A DNA stretch of 64,000 nucleotides from Streptomyces polyasparticus (GTDB lineage: Bacteria; Actinomycetota; Actinomycetes; Streptomycetales; Streptomycetaceae): assembly GCF_014493765.1 (NCBI RefSeq), contig NZ_JACTVJ010000010.1, positions 1-64,000 of the forward strand, in the 5' to 3' direction. Shown here piece after piece: positions 47,736-56,428 of the stretch. How positions within the stretch are numbered: position 1 is the stretch's first letter; every line of letters starts with the position of its first letter. The notes below the pieces were generated by a model. That model searched no databases. It saw only the letters and a list, made by a program, of their open reading frames with translations, and was not told the DNA's origin. A program made the translations under genes and the position numbers.

Positions 47736-48025
47736 CCGTCACCGACGATCCGGCGGAACGGGCGGGCCAGCTCGACCGCCTCCTCCCGCGAGCGGACCTC
47801 CACCAGCGCGAAGCCGGCCACGGCCTCCTTGGCCTCCGCGAACGGCCCGTCCGTCACGGTGATCTCCTCGCCCGATGAGCTCACCAGGATGCTGTCCGGG
47901 TCGAGACCGCCGGTGGCAAGCAGGACACCGGAGGCGGTCAGTTCCTCGATGAACTTCCCCATCTCTGCGAACAGCTTCTCGTCGGGGGCGGAGCCGTTGG
48001 CGGCGGTGGTCATCAAGTAGCGCAT
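47702..48025 (-). CDS. YCII/DGPF-domain protein, ECF42 partner
   Basis: The protein has 107 residues from ATG 48025, with GGAGGAA upstream. It contains the TDGPFAEAKE motif of the YCII-related (DGPF) family. ECF42 sigma genes are regularly found beside such proteins (established genomic association), and this one lies directly upstream of the sigma gene on the same strand. Its biochemical role in the system is not known. Confidence 0.88.
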   Translation of the reverse strand: MRYLMTTAANGSAPDEKLFAEMGKFIEELTASGVLLATGGLDPDSILVSSSGEEITVTDGPFAEAKEAVAGFALVEVRSREEAVELARPFRRIVGDGESRLQQVFTS

Positions 48026-48152
48026 GGGGTTCCTCCGGGATTCGTTGCCTGCCCGTACGTCGAACGGGCCGATGTGACAGGGAACGCATGGCATTCCCTG
48101 TCACATCGATGAAGCGACGTACCGGCAAGCAACCGAATCCCGGAGGAACCCC
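48026..48152. promoter_or_regulatory. Mirror-image divergent promoter and leader region
   Basis: The whole 127-base gap is a near-palindrome. Central arms CGATGTGACAGGGAA (48070-48084) and TTCCCTGTCACATCG (48094-48108) are perfect; the outer parts, 48026-48062 and 48115-48152, pair over about 37 bases with few mismatches and include CGACGTAC, CGAATCC and GGAGGAACCCC. Both divergent genes therefore carry the same promoter-like and ribosome binding sequences. Consistent with both being read by the ECF42-type sigma factor. Confidence 0.82.
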
Positions 48153-48154
48153 AG

Positions 48155-48805
48155 ATGGCCACCGCCCAGCTCCCCACCGTCCGCCGACGCTGCACCATCG
48201 ACACCCGCACCCTCCTCGGCTGCGCCGTCCTGACCACCCCGGTCTGGGCCACCGTCGCACTTGCCCAGGCGGCCACCCGGGACGGGTACGACATCACCAG
48301 ACACCCCCTGAGCGTGCTGAGCAACGGCTCGCTCGGCTGGGTGCAGATCGCCAACTTCCTGCTGGTCGGGGCACTCTTCGTGGCCGGGGCGGCCGGGCTG
48401 CGCCGCGTCGTGGACGGCAAGTGGGTGGCCGGCCTCGTCCGGGTCGCGGGCTTCGGCATGATCGCCGCCGGAGTGTTCGTCCTGGATCCGGCCGACGGCT
48501 TCCCTGCCGGGGCACCGGCCGGGGCACCGGCCGCCATGTCCTGGCACGGCTACGCCCACCTGGCGGCCGGTTCGGTCACCTTCCTCTCCCTGATCGCGGC
48601 CTGCTTCCTGCTCGGCCGGCATTTCCGCAGGGCAGGCGACCGGAGCCTGGCGGTCGGCTCCCGCATCGCCGGCACGACGCTGCTGCTGGGCAACGGCTGG
48701 GCCATGAGCGGCGGTACGGGCGGCTCGCTGACCCTCGCGGTCGGAGTGATGACCGCCATGGCGTGGATCTCGGTGATCGCCGCCCGCTACCGCCGGGACC
48801 GCTGA
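48155..48805 (+). CDS. DUF998-family membrane protein
   Basis: The protein has 216 residues from ATG 48155, with GGAGGAACCCC upstream. Six hydrophobic helices and the segment DGYDITRHPLSVLSNGSLGW, typical of DUF998. It is the first gene of a two-gene operon with a reductase-like protein and shares a mirrored promoter with the YCII-sigma operon. Function unknown. Confidence 0.83.
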   Translation: MATAQLPTVRRRCTIDTRTLLGCAVLTTPVWATVALAQAATRDGYDITRHPLSVLSNGSLGWVQIANFLLVGALFVAGAAGLRRVVDGKWVAGLVRVAGFGMIAAGVFVLDPADGFPAGAPAGAPAAMSWHGYAHLAAGSVTFLSLIAACFLLGRHFRRAGDRSLAVGSRIAGTTLLLGNGWAMSGGTGGSLTLAVGVMTAMAWISVIAARYRRDR

Positions 48806-48897
48806 ACCGACGGCCGCCACGAATTCCGCCGAGGCGGACGACCACCTCACGACGCAAACCCCGCATCACCCCGTAACAACTACCGAGGAGCATTCGC

Positions 48898-49443
48898 ATG
48901 ACCACACAGCGCAAGATCACGGCCGGTCTTTTCATCTCGCTCGACGGCGTCGTGGAGGCGCCGGACACCTGGCACTTCCCGTACATGAACGACGAGATGG
49001 CAGCCGCGGTCGGCGAGATGTTCGTCGGGGCCGACACCCTGCTGCTCGGCCGTAAGACCTACGAGTCGTTCGCCGCGGTCTGGCCGCAGCGGAGCGGCGA
49101 GATGGCCGACAGCATCAACGGCATCCGCAAGCTGGTCGCGTCCACCACCCTGACCGCGACCGACTGGAACAACTCCGCCCTCATCGAGGGGGATGTCGTC
49201 GGCGCGGTGAAGGACCTCAAGCAGCAGCCGGGCGGGACCGTCACCCTGACCGGCAGCATCGGCCTCACCCGCACCCTGCTCGAGGCCGGACTGATCGACG
49301 AACTGCGGCTGTTGGTCCACCCGATCGTGCTGGGCACCGGGCTGCGCCTGTTCCCGGAAGGCACCGCCCAGGTGCCGCTCGGCCTCGCCCGCTCGGCCAT
49401 CTTCTCCACGGGCGTGGTGGACCTCACCTACCGGCCGGCCTAG
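48898..49443 (+). CDS. Dihydrofolate-reductase-like (RibD C-terminal) protein
   Basis: The protein has 181 residues from ATG 48898, with GAGGAG upstream. The RibD-C/DHFR fold shows in FISLDGVVEAPD, LLLGRKTYESF and VTLTGSIGLTRTLLEAGLID with LVHPIVLGTGLRLF. NADPH-dependent reduction is likely; the substrate is unknown. It follows the DUF998 gene by about 90 bases and is probably co-transcribed. Confidence 0.87.
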   Translation: MTTQRKITAGLFISLDGVVEAPDTWHFPYMNDEMAAAVGEMFVGADTLLLGRKTYESFAAVWPQRSGEMADSINGIRKLVASTTLTATDWNNSALIEGDVVGAVKDLKQQPGGTVTLTGSIGLTRTLLEAGLIDELRLLVHPIVLGTGLRLFPEGTAQVPLGLARSAIFSTGVVDLTYRPA

Positions 49444-49479
49444 CCGGACCCGGCAGAACCGCACCCCGTCCACCGCCAC

Positions 49480-49936
49480 CGGCGCCGTGGGCGGGGTGCG
49501 GCATGCCCGCTGTGGTAAGGGTGGCCAGCGGAACGAATGTGACACCGGGGATGCCGAGCAGGGTCGCGGATGCCGGGACGAAGGCGAGGCCGCGGCCGGC
49601 GGAGACGAGCCACAGCATGGTGAGGATCTGGCTCACACTGTGCACCACGCGCTCCTGGGTGAGCGGGATCATGCGCACCATCAGGTCGTAGAAGTACCGC
49701 GCCTTGCCTTGGGAATGGAAGATCAGCGGTTCGCCGGCCAGGTCGTCGGCGTTCGCCGGCCGGTCCAGGGCGGCCAGGCGGTGGCCGGTGGGCACCGCGA
49801 GGAGCAGCGCCTCCTGCAGAATGAGGCGCGACGCGAAGTGCTCGGTGCCGAACGGCGGACGGGCGAGTCCCAGGTCCAGATCCTCGGCCGTGAGCGCCGC
49901 GATCTGCTCCTGCGTCACCATCTCGAACAGCTCGAT
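49480..49936 (-). pseudogene. LysR regulator remnant, N-terminal half deleted
   Basis: The frame reads the LysR effector-binding domain (IELFEMVTQEQIAALTAEDL, LGLARPPFG, LIFHSQGKARYFYDLM, SAGRGLAFVPASATLLG) but starts at IELFEMV near 49936; the helix-turn-helix and linker are missing. Immediately beyond, the sequence switches to a tctA remnant on the opposite strand. The C-terminal end after VTFVPLATL also looks altered. Confidence 0.75.
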
Positions 49937-50225
49937 AGAGAACAACAGCGTCTTCGACATCGGGCTCGTGGTCTTCTTCGGTGTGCTCGGCTACCTCATG
50001 AAGAAGCTCGGATTCGACCCCGGCCCGATGGTGCTCGCCTTCGTTCTCGGATCGCTTCTGAAGAGCTCGCTGCGCCGGTCGCTGCTGCTCTTCGACGGCA
50101 ACCCCGGCGGATTCTTCACCCGCCCGATCTCGGGAACGCTCTTCGCGCTTCTGCTCCTGGCGGTTGTGGCGTCGGCTGTACGGGCGATCCGGCGCGGACG
50201 CGAGGCCGAGCGCGTCAGGTGGTGA
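49935..50225 (+). pseudogene. TctA (tricarboxylate transporter subunit) remnant, C-terminal part only
   Basis: About 96 codons read NNSVFDIGLVVFFGVLGYLM, KKLGFDPGPMVLAFVLGSLL, then GGFFTRPISGT, the end of a TctA-family membrane subunit, stopping at 50225. The first 400 or so residues are missing and there is no start codon. A LysR gene is classically divergent from tctCBA; one deletion from inside lysR to inside tctA would leave exactly this. Confidence 0.75.
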
Positions 50226-50363
50226 AGGAGGGGATCTCCGCGAGGACTTCGGCGGCGGTCGTTCCGCCCCACAGGGAGCGGGAGTCGGCTCGGTCCCCGC
50301 GCGGACCGCATCGCGCTCGCCGTGGACGAGCGTCGAGGAGGTGGGCACGTAACCCTCGACCAT
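50215..50363 (-). pseudogene. Possible remnant of a metallo-hydrolase-like gene
   Basis: From ATG 50363 the minus strand reads VEGYVPTSSTLVHGERDAV, like the start of MBL-fold hydrolases. After a frame change it reads SRSLWGGTTAAEVLAEIPSF and stops at 50215, overlapping the tctA remnant's end. The middle is absent. Short and speculative. Confidence 0.3.
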
Positions 50364-50669
50364 CGTCCGCCGGTGCGGGCTGAGCTGCCGCCGCTGCGTT
50401 GTGCAGTGTGTTGGGGCCGCGCCGCCGACAACGCGGCCCCAGCCACCACCCTCCCGGCGTGCGGAGACCTCCCGCCTCCCACTCGCCGAGGAGGGCGCTT
50501 GCGGGGAATCGTCGAGGGGAGCCTCGCTCCTCGCGCCGTTTCGGCCGTTGTGACGCGAAGGAGCTGCGGCGGATTCCGCGCGGGTTTCGCGTCGTATCAA
50601 GTCCTGCGAGCGAGCATGCACGACGCTACTCCTGGCGGCGGCAAGTGCTTGCTGTCTTCGGGGGGTTGG
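50364..50669. other. Intergenic stretch, no gene recognised
   Basis: I see no supported gene, RNA or clear regulatory element between the remnant at 50363 and the STAS gene. Open frames here lack motifs and ribosome binding sites. Confidence 0.5.
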
Positions 50670-51014
50670 TTACATATTTCCTGGCGCCGGGTCGTCCGGC
50701 GGGTCGGTCAGGAAGTCCAGGCAGCCGCTGATCTCCAGGACCTGCAGCATGGCGGGCGGTACGTGGATGACGGCTGCGTGGCCGCCGGCAAGCCGACTGC
50801 GTCTGACCTGGTCGACGAGGGCGCCCAGGCCGCTGGAGTCGAGGAACCGCACGTCGGCGCAGTCGATCTCGATCCTCCGCGACGACAGCGGCTCGAGCGT
50901 CTCCTGAAGGCTCGGCACAGCCAGCAGGTCGAACTCGCCGCTGAGAATGACGAGTACGGGATCGACGCCGGCAACAAGATCGATGCGAAATTGCTCCCCG
51001 GGCAGTTCGGGCAC
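50670..51014 (-). CDS. STAS-domain anti-sigma factor antagonist
   Basis: The protein has 114 residues from GTG 51014; a TTG at 51062 is also open and neither has a strong ribosome binding site. The STAS fold is clear: LVILSGEFDLLAVPSLQETL, then IDCADVRFLDSSGLGALVDQ, with the phosphorylatable Ser in DSSG. It probably binds a RsbW-type kinase; two HATPase proteins lie at the right end of the window. Confidence 0.83.
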   Translation of the reverse strand: MPELPGEQFRIDLVAGVDPVLVILSGEFDLLAVPSLQETLEPLSSRRIEIDCADVRFLDSSGLGALVDQVRRSRLAGGHAAVIHVPPAMLQVLEISGCLDFLTDPPDDPAPGNM

Positions 51015-51122
51015 ACCGTCAGCTTGGCAGAAACGCGGAGGTGAGCAGCGCGCTCTCCCCAAGTCCCCCGAAGAACGCGGACGACGACGGCGGTCGGCGT
51101 AGACGATCCGTCGCCGACGGTG

Positions 51123-51893
51123 CTACCGCTGCCAGGCCGGCGGGCGCTTCTCGGTGAAGGCCTGGGCGCCCTCCGTCGCGTCGGCGGTGGTGAAGACGGG
51201 GGCGCTGAGCGGGTCCTGGACGGTGAAGGCGGTGTGGTCGTCGAGGCCGCGGGTGTCCTGCACGATTCTCTTGGTGACGAGGACGGCCTCGCGGGACTGC
51301 TTCAGGATGCGGTCGGCCAGTTCCAGGGCCGCGTCGAGGGCCTTGCCCTCGGCGGTCAGCTGGTTGACCAGTCCGTACCGGACCGCGTCGGCGGCGGGCA
51401 GCGGTGCCGCCGTGAGCAGCATCTCCATGGCCACGTGGTACGGGAGGCGGCTGGGCAGGCGGATCGCACCGCCTTCGGCGGCGACGAGGCCGCGGGCGAC
51501 TTCGGGCAGGGCGAAGAACGCGGTGTCGGCGGCGGTGATGAGGTCGCAGGCCAGGGCGAGTTCGAAGCCGCCGGCCACGGCCGCACCCTCGACGGCCGCG
51601 ATGAGCGGCTTGCGGACGCGGGCCCGGGTCAGTCCCGCGAGTCCGCGGTCGGCGACGATCGGAACGCCCTCGGTGGGGAAGGCTTTGAGGTCCATGCCCG
51701 AGCAGTAGTGTCCGCCCGCTCCGGTGAGGATGCCGACGCCCAGCTCGGGGTCCGCGTCGAGACGGGTCAGGGCGGAGTCCATGGCGTCGGCCAGCGCCTG
51801 ATCGACGGCATTGCGGACGTGCGGTCGGTTGAGGGTGATGAGCAGGACGCCGGGGCGTGGCTCGGTCACGGTCACGGGTTCGTGGCTGTCCAT
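51123..51893 (-). CDS. Enoyl-CoA hydratase family protein
   Basis: The protein has 256 residues from ATG 51893. The crotonase motifs are GGHYCSGMDLKAF, KPLIAAVEGAAVAGGFELAL and the catalytic-Glu segment LPEVARGLVAAEGGAIRLP. It follows the P450 gene by about 54 bases on the same strand, so both are probably co-transcribed. The substrate is an acyl-CoA of unknown chain. Confidence 0.88.
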   Translation of the reverse strand: MDSHEPVTVTEPRPGVLLITLNRPHVRNAVDQALADAMDSALTRLDADPELGVGILTGAGGHYCSGMDLKAFPTEGVPIVADRGLAGLTRARVRKPLIAAVEGAAVAGGFELALACDLITAADTAFFALPEVARGLVAAEGGAIRLPSRLPYHVAMEMLLTAAPLPAADAVRYGLVNQLTAEGKALDAALELADRILKQSREAVLVTKRIVQDTRGLDDHTAFTVQDPLSAPVFTTADATEGAQAFTEKRPPAWQR

Positions 51894-51947
51894 CGGGAGA
51901 GCTCCTGGTCGGCGAAGGGACAGGGCAGGGCGTTGCGGGCGGGGCGG

Positions 51948-53192
51948 TCAGTCCCGTACGACGGGCAGCGCGGCCAGTCCGCGCATCACCCGGGCCGGCC
52001 GCCAGGGGAGTTCGTCGCTCGGCTTGGCCAGCCGCAGCGGACCGAGGCGTGCGAGGAGCAGAGGGATGGCGATGGTGCCTTCGAGGCGGGCGAGGGCGGC
52101 GCCGACGCAGAAGTGGGGCCCGTAGCCAAGGGCCAGGTGGTCATTGGGAGTTCGGCCCACATCGAGCCGGTCCGCGTCCGCGAAGTGGCCCTCGTCCCGG
52201 TTGGCGGAACCGATCAGGAGACTGACGATGTCGCCCGCGCCGATCAACTGCCCATGCAGGCTGATCGGTTCAGCGGCGCAGCGGAACGTCGCATCCCGTA
52301 CCGGGGAGTCGTAGCGCAGCAGCTCCTCGACGGCGGTGGCGACCAGCCCCGGGCCGGCTTGTGGCGCGGTGAGCCGGGCGATCTGGTCGGGGTTGCGGAG
52401 CAGTGCGTGCAGCCCGTTGCCGATGAGGTTCATGGTGGTGTCGTGGCCCACGAGGAGCAGCAGATACGCGGTGGAGCGCAGCTCTTCCTCGCTCATCACC
52501 CCGCTGTCGTCACTGGCGCGCACCAGCGCACCCAGCAGGTCCGTTCCACCCTGCTCGCCGCCCGCGCGTTTGCCCGCGATCAGGACGTCCAAGAGGGCGT
52601 GCAGCTCGGCTTCCACCCGGGCGGGGTCCAGGCCAGGCCCGGGCGAGATGGTCGCCATCAGGGTGTCCCGCGTTGCCGCATTGTCCAGTTCCGCGGGGAC
52701 ACCGAGGATCGCGCAGATCATCCGGAAGGTCAGCGGCGCCGCGAAATCCCCCATCACGTCCGCGTGCGTGTGTCCCTCGACCCGGTCGAGGAGCTCGTGC
52801 GCGGTGTCCGTGATGAAGGGTTCCAGCTGCGCGATGCGCCGGGGCACGAACGCGCTGTTCACCAGAGTCCGCAGCCTGGTGTGATCCGGCGGATCGGCAT
52901 GGACCAGGTGCCGGTTCAGCCCGGCGGGCCCCGCCACGTAACCGGGCACCCGGCCGGGATCCTTGCTCAGCCGCCCGTCGGTCAGCAGGGCACGCACATC
53001 GTCGTAGCGGGAGATCTGCCACACGGTCGGGCGCCCGGTCCTGCGGTCCGGATGGGCGGGCGCATGCCGCCGCAACCACGCGAAATACGGATACGGATCC
53101 TGGACGCGTACGGCGAGCAGGTCGGGCGGCGGGGACGGCACGGAGGAAGGGGGTGACACAGAGGGCCGGGAGGACACCGGGGGAACGGGCAC
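51948..53192 (-). CDS. Cytochrome P450
   Basis: The protein has 414 residues from GTG 53192, chosen because GGAG lies five bases upstream and the length suits bacterial P450s; GTG 53303 is an upstream alternative. The I-helix reads LLLVGHDTTMNLIGNG, the K-helix EELLR, and the heme loop LGYGPHFCVGAALARLE holds the Cys ligand. Soluble class I enzyme needing ferredoxin partners, none nearby. It hydroxylates an unknown substrate. Confidence 0.9.
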   Translation of the reverse strand: MPVPPVSSRPSVSPPSSVPSPPPDLLAVRVQDPYPYFAWLRRHAPAHPDRRTGRPTVWQISRYDDVRALLTDGRLSKDPGRVPGYVAGPAGLNRHLVHADPPDHTRLRTLVNSAFVPRRIAQLEPFITDTAHELLDRVEGHTHADVMGDFAAPLTFRMICAILGVPAELDNAATRDTLMATISPGPGLDPARVEAELHALLDVLIAGKRAGGEQGGTDLLGALVRASDDSGVMSEEELRSTAYLLLLVGHDTTMNLIGNGLHALLRNPDQIARLTAPQAGPGLVATAVEELLRYDSPVRDATFRCAAEPISLHGQLIGAGDIVSLLIGSANRDEGHFADADRLDVGRTPNDHLALGYGPHFCVGAALARLEGTIAIPLLLARLGPLRLAKPSDELPWRPARVMRGLAALPVVRD

Positions 53193-53314
53193 TGCAGCTC
53201 CGGGTTCGACAGCCAGAACGGACACCGCGATAACGACCGTTTTGCGCGGAAGATGCGGTGAGTCTGCAGAGCCCGACACGAACCCGACGGTGATGCCGTG
53301 CACCCCCTCGTGAT

Positions 53315-54358
53315 TCAGGCGAGCCCCTCCTGAAGGCGCTGTTCAAAGGCGATACGGGGCGCCAGCGCACGCAGGAAGTCGGGCGCGTCGAACATCTCGC
53401 CGGCCGAGGCGACGCCGACGGTCCTGGTGCGGCCGGTGAGGACGCGGTCCAGGGCCTCGACGACGAGGGGTGCGGTGACGGCGTAGATGTCCTGGCCGGT
53501 GGCTGTGGCGCGGCGTTCGGCTCCACCCGAGCGGACGATCGCGTCGACGACGAACGTCTGGTCGGAGCGCCCGGTCTCGTCGGTGGCGGTCGGGGCGGGT
53601 GTGTCGGGGGCGACGACGTCCTGGGCCGCCTCGGTGTTCATGTAGGTGGTCACGTCGGGGATGGAAAGGTGCTGGGGGATGGTGACGACGTCGGCCATGG
53701 TGAACTCGGCGATCACGGCCCGCTGTCCCACCGGCTCCGGGAACGTCCACTCCGCCGCGGGTGCGGCATCGGTGCGGCGCTCCCACCGGCCGCCGCTGTA
53801 GCGCAGACGGAACGCGCCGCGGCGCTCGCGGGAGACGGCGCCCGAGAGCCGGGTGCCCTCGGTGGGGTGCCAGTTGCTGAGTGCGTAGGCGACATGGGCC
53901 TCGTCGGCCGCGGTCCAGTCGCCCATCGCCGCGGTGGCGAGGAGGTCGCCGAGGCCGCCGAAGAACGCCATGGCCGGCACGATCAACGCCCCTGCCTCGC
54001 GGGCCCGTTCACGGTAGTGCGCGAAGGTGTCGAGGTTGGCCTCGAGCTCGGCGGCCACATCCAGGTACGGGATGCCGGCGCGGAGCGCGGCTTCGATCAC
54101 CGGGCCGGTGGTCGCGGCGAACGGTCCCGCCGCGTTGACGACCGCCGCCGTACCGGCCAGCGCGCGGTCCAGAGAATCCGGATCGTCGACCGACGCGACC
54201 CGGGCTTCGAGCCCGTGCTCTCCGGCGACTTTGCCCAGGGGCTGCGCGTTGCGCCCGGACAGCACCGGCACGAAACCGCGCGCGATGAGCTCCGCGACCA
54301 CGAACCGCCCGGTGTGCCCGTACGCGCCGAACACCGCTACCTGCTGACTCGACCCCAT
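53315..54358 (-). CDS. Saccharopine-dehydrogenase-like reductase
   Basis: The protein has 347 residues from ATG 54358, with GGAGGAA upstream. The Rossmann start VAVFGAYGHTGRFVVAELI and the following VVNAAGPFAATTGPVIEAAL fit the saccharopine dehydrogenase/trans-acting enoyl reductase family. It is divergent from the FtrA-type regulator at 54488, which is probably its controller. The substrate is unknown. Confidence 0.84.
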   Translation of the reverse strand: MGSSQQVAVFGAYGHTGRFVVAELIARGFVPVLSGRNAQPLGKVAGEHGLEARVASVDDPDSLDRALAGTAAVVNAAGPFAATTGPVIEAALRAGIPYLDVAAELEANLDTFAHYRERAREAGALIVPAMAFFGGLGDLLATAAMGDWTAADEAHVAYALSNWHPTEGTRLSGAVSRERRGAFRLRYSGGRWERRTDAAPAAEWTFPEPVGQRAVIAEFTMADVVTIPQHLSIPDVTTYMNTEAAQDVVAPDTPAPTATDETGRSDQTFVVDAIVRSGGAERRATATGQDIYAVTAPLVVEALDRVLTGRTRTVGVASAGEMFDAPDFLRALAPRIAFEQRLQEGLA

Positions 54359-54453
54359 GGGACTGTTCCTCCGTCTTCGGTTGTCCGCTGCGCGGCTCAT
54401 CCGCCGGCGGCCTGACCCCCACATCGTGTCCTTCCGGCAGCACCCCGCACGAG

Positions 54454-54488
54454 TGTCGGAAACGACGTCCGGCATACACTTTCGGACA
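54454..54488 (+). promoter_or_regulatory. Inverted repeat overlapping the start of the AraC-type regulator
   Basis: TGTCGGAAA (54454-54462) and TTTCGGACA (54480-54488) pair at 8 of 9 positions across 17 bases. The right arm ends on the regulator's start codon. A candidate autoregulatory site. Confidence 0.5.
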
Positions 54489-55423
54489 TGCATCGCGTCG
54501 CCCTGGCCGTCACCGACGGCATGCTCCACTACGAGATGTCCGTGGCCCTGGAGATCTTCGGAGCCGACCTGACCCATGTCGTGGACCCCTGGTACGAGTT
54601 CGCCGTCTGCGGATCCGCCCCGGTGCGCGTCGACCGCTTCCAGCTGGAGCCCGAGCGCGGACTCGACCACCTCGCGCACGCCGACACGGTGATCGTGCCC
54701 GGGTGGGCCGACACCGACCGCGAACCGCCGGCGGAACTCGTCGACGCGGTACGCGCGGCCCACGCGGCTGGCGCCCGGGTGGCCTCGTTGTGCACCGGCG
54801 CCTTCGTCCTGGGAGCCGCCGGCCTGCTGGACGGGCGGCGCGCCACCACGCACTGGGCCCACACCGGGGAGCTGGCCCGGCGCCACCCGGCCACCGAGGT
54901 CGATCCGGACGTCCTCTACGTCGACAACGGCGATGTCCTCACCTCGGCGGGCAAGGCCGCGGCCATGGACCTGTGCCTGCACCTGGTCCGCCTCGACCAC
55001 GGCTCGATCAACGCCAACAGGATCGCCCGGCGTCTGGTCATCCCTCCGCACCGCGACGGCGGCCAGGCCCAGTTCATCGCCACCCCCGTCCCCGAACCGG
55101 GAAACAATCCCCTCGGCGAGCTCTTCCCCTGGGCCATCCAGCGCCTGGACCAGCCCCTCACCGTCGAGGACCTCGCCCGCCGAGCCGGCCTGAGCTCACG
55201 TCATCTCGCCCGCCACTTCAAGCACCTCACCGGCACTACACCCCTGCAGTGGCTGCACTCCCAACGCATCCGCCGCGCCCAGGAGTTGCTGGAGACCACC
55301 GACGCCACGGTGGACACCATCGCGGAAGCCGCGGGCATGGGCACGGCCACCACCCTGCGCCGCCACTTCCAGCGCACGGTGGGCGTACCGCCGGACACGT
55401 ATCGGCGTACGTTCCGCTCGTGA
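54488..55423 (+). CDS. GlxA/FtrA-type transcriptional regulator (DJ-1/PfpI plus AraC domain)
   Basis: The protein has 311 residues. Residues 1-180 form the DJ-1/PfpI-like domain with the nucleophile elbow region SLCTGAFVLGAAGLL. Residues 215-311 carry the AraC double helix-turn-helix (LTVEDLARRAGLSSRHLARH and AEAAGMGTATTLRRHFQRTV). It is divergent from the reductase gene at 54358 and probably regulates it. Confidence 0.89.
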   Translation: MHRVALAVTDGMLHYEMSVALEIFGADLTHVVDPWYEFAVCGSAPVRVDRFQLEPERGLDHLAHADTVIVPGWADTDREPPAELVDAVRAAHAAGARVASLCTGAFVLGAAGLLDGRRATTHWAHTGELARRHPATEVDPDVLYVDNGDVLTSAGKAAAMDLCLHLVRLDHGSINANRIARRLVIPPHRDGGQAQFIATPVPEPGNNPLGELFPWAIQRLDQPLTVEDLARRAGLSSRHLARHFKHLTGTTPLQWLHSQRIRRAQELLETTDATVDTIAEAAGMGTATTLRRHFQRTVGVPPDTYRRTFRS

Positions 55424-55468
55424 GGGATCAGCAGGGGGCTGCCCGACCGTGTACGGCCGCGCGGCCGG

Positions 55469-56314
55469 TCAGTGGGCGAACGGAGGCTCGAAGCACCCCG
55501 ATTCCGGGTACGGTCCGGTCACCCTCACTTCGTAGTCGGTGCGCTGCACGAAGGCGGAGACGCAGGCATCGGGGCGGACCCGCAGGCCGATGACCGAGCC
55601 GGCAGATGTGTCGGCCCGGCCGGTCGCGGGCCGGCTGCCCGACAGTGAACCCCGACGGTGGATCTCCTTGACGATGAGGTTGCCGCTGCCGTAGCGGCCG
55701 TCGTCCGTGAACTGCTGCTGCCGGTAACCGAGTTCGAACAGCGCCTCACGGACGGAGACCACATCCCAGGTTCCCTTCGCCCACATGCGCGCGAGCACCG
55801 GTTCGATGCGCTCGGCCTCGGCCCGCGCCGCGCGTTCGGAGGACGGGGACATCTCGGCCGGATCGCGGGGGCCGCGGTTCTCGTCATACGGGAGCTTCTC
55901 CTCGGCCGACACCGGCTGCGGGTGGGCCTCGCGCCACTCGGTCACGGTCACGTTCACCGCCACGAGGCACAGAGCGACCGCGCAGGCAGCCTGTGTGAGG
56001 GCGGTGCTGCGGGGCCCGAAGCGCCAGAACATCACCGCGAACAGCACCGCGACCGCAGTCAGCGCTCCGAAGGCGAGGACCGGCACCCAGTCCATGGCGG
56101 GCTGAGGCTGCGGACACGGCCCTCCCTTCGGGCATCCCTCGTAAGCGGGGGCGAACAGCGCGAGCACTCCTGACGCGAAAGCTACGAACACGGCAACGAC
56201 CGCATTGGAGACGAGGACAAGCACCGCCGTAAAACAGGCCGCGAAACAACCGAGCCGATCCGGGTCCGGCTCGAACGCGCGCGAAAACGTGGCACTCAGT
56301 CCAGGTCCAGGCAT
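55469..56314 (-). CDS. Hypothetical membrane protein
   Basis: The protein has 281 residues. Three predicted helices (about 22-55, 73-97, 103-122) are followed by a soluble C-terminal region of about 150 residues containing VVSVREALFELGYRQQQFTD and RPDACVSAFVQRTDYEVRVT. I recognise no family. Confidence 0.65.
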   Translation of the reverse strand: MPGPGLSATFSRAFEPDPDRLGCFAACFTAVLVLVSNAVVAVFVAFASGVLALFAPAYEGCPKGGPCPQPQPAMDWVPVLAFGALTAVAVLFAVMFWRFGPRSTALTQAACAVALCLVAVNVTVTEWREAHPQPVSAEEKLPYDENRGPRDPAEMSPSSERAARAEAERIEPVLARMWAKGTWDVVSVREALFELGYRQQQFTDDGRYGSGNLIVKEIHRRGSLSGSRPATGRADTSAGSVIGLRVRPDACVSAFVQRTDYEVRVTGPYPESGCFEPPFAH

Positions 56315-56428
56315 GGGGAGAGGATCACCGCGCGCGGACGCGACGGGAAGCGCAGTCGTCGGATCGAGATCCGCAAGTGGCCGGAGGGAGTTGTTCCAGG
56401 CCCCCGCGGCCGCGAACGAGACCGCCCC

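Noticed and set aside
51120-53156. Long plus-strand open frames across the P450 and crotonase genes
   Set aside because: They are antisense artefacts of high GC; no motifs, while the minus-strand products carry full family signatures.
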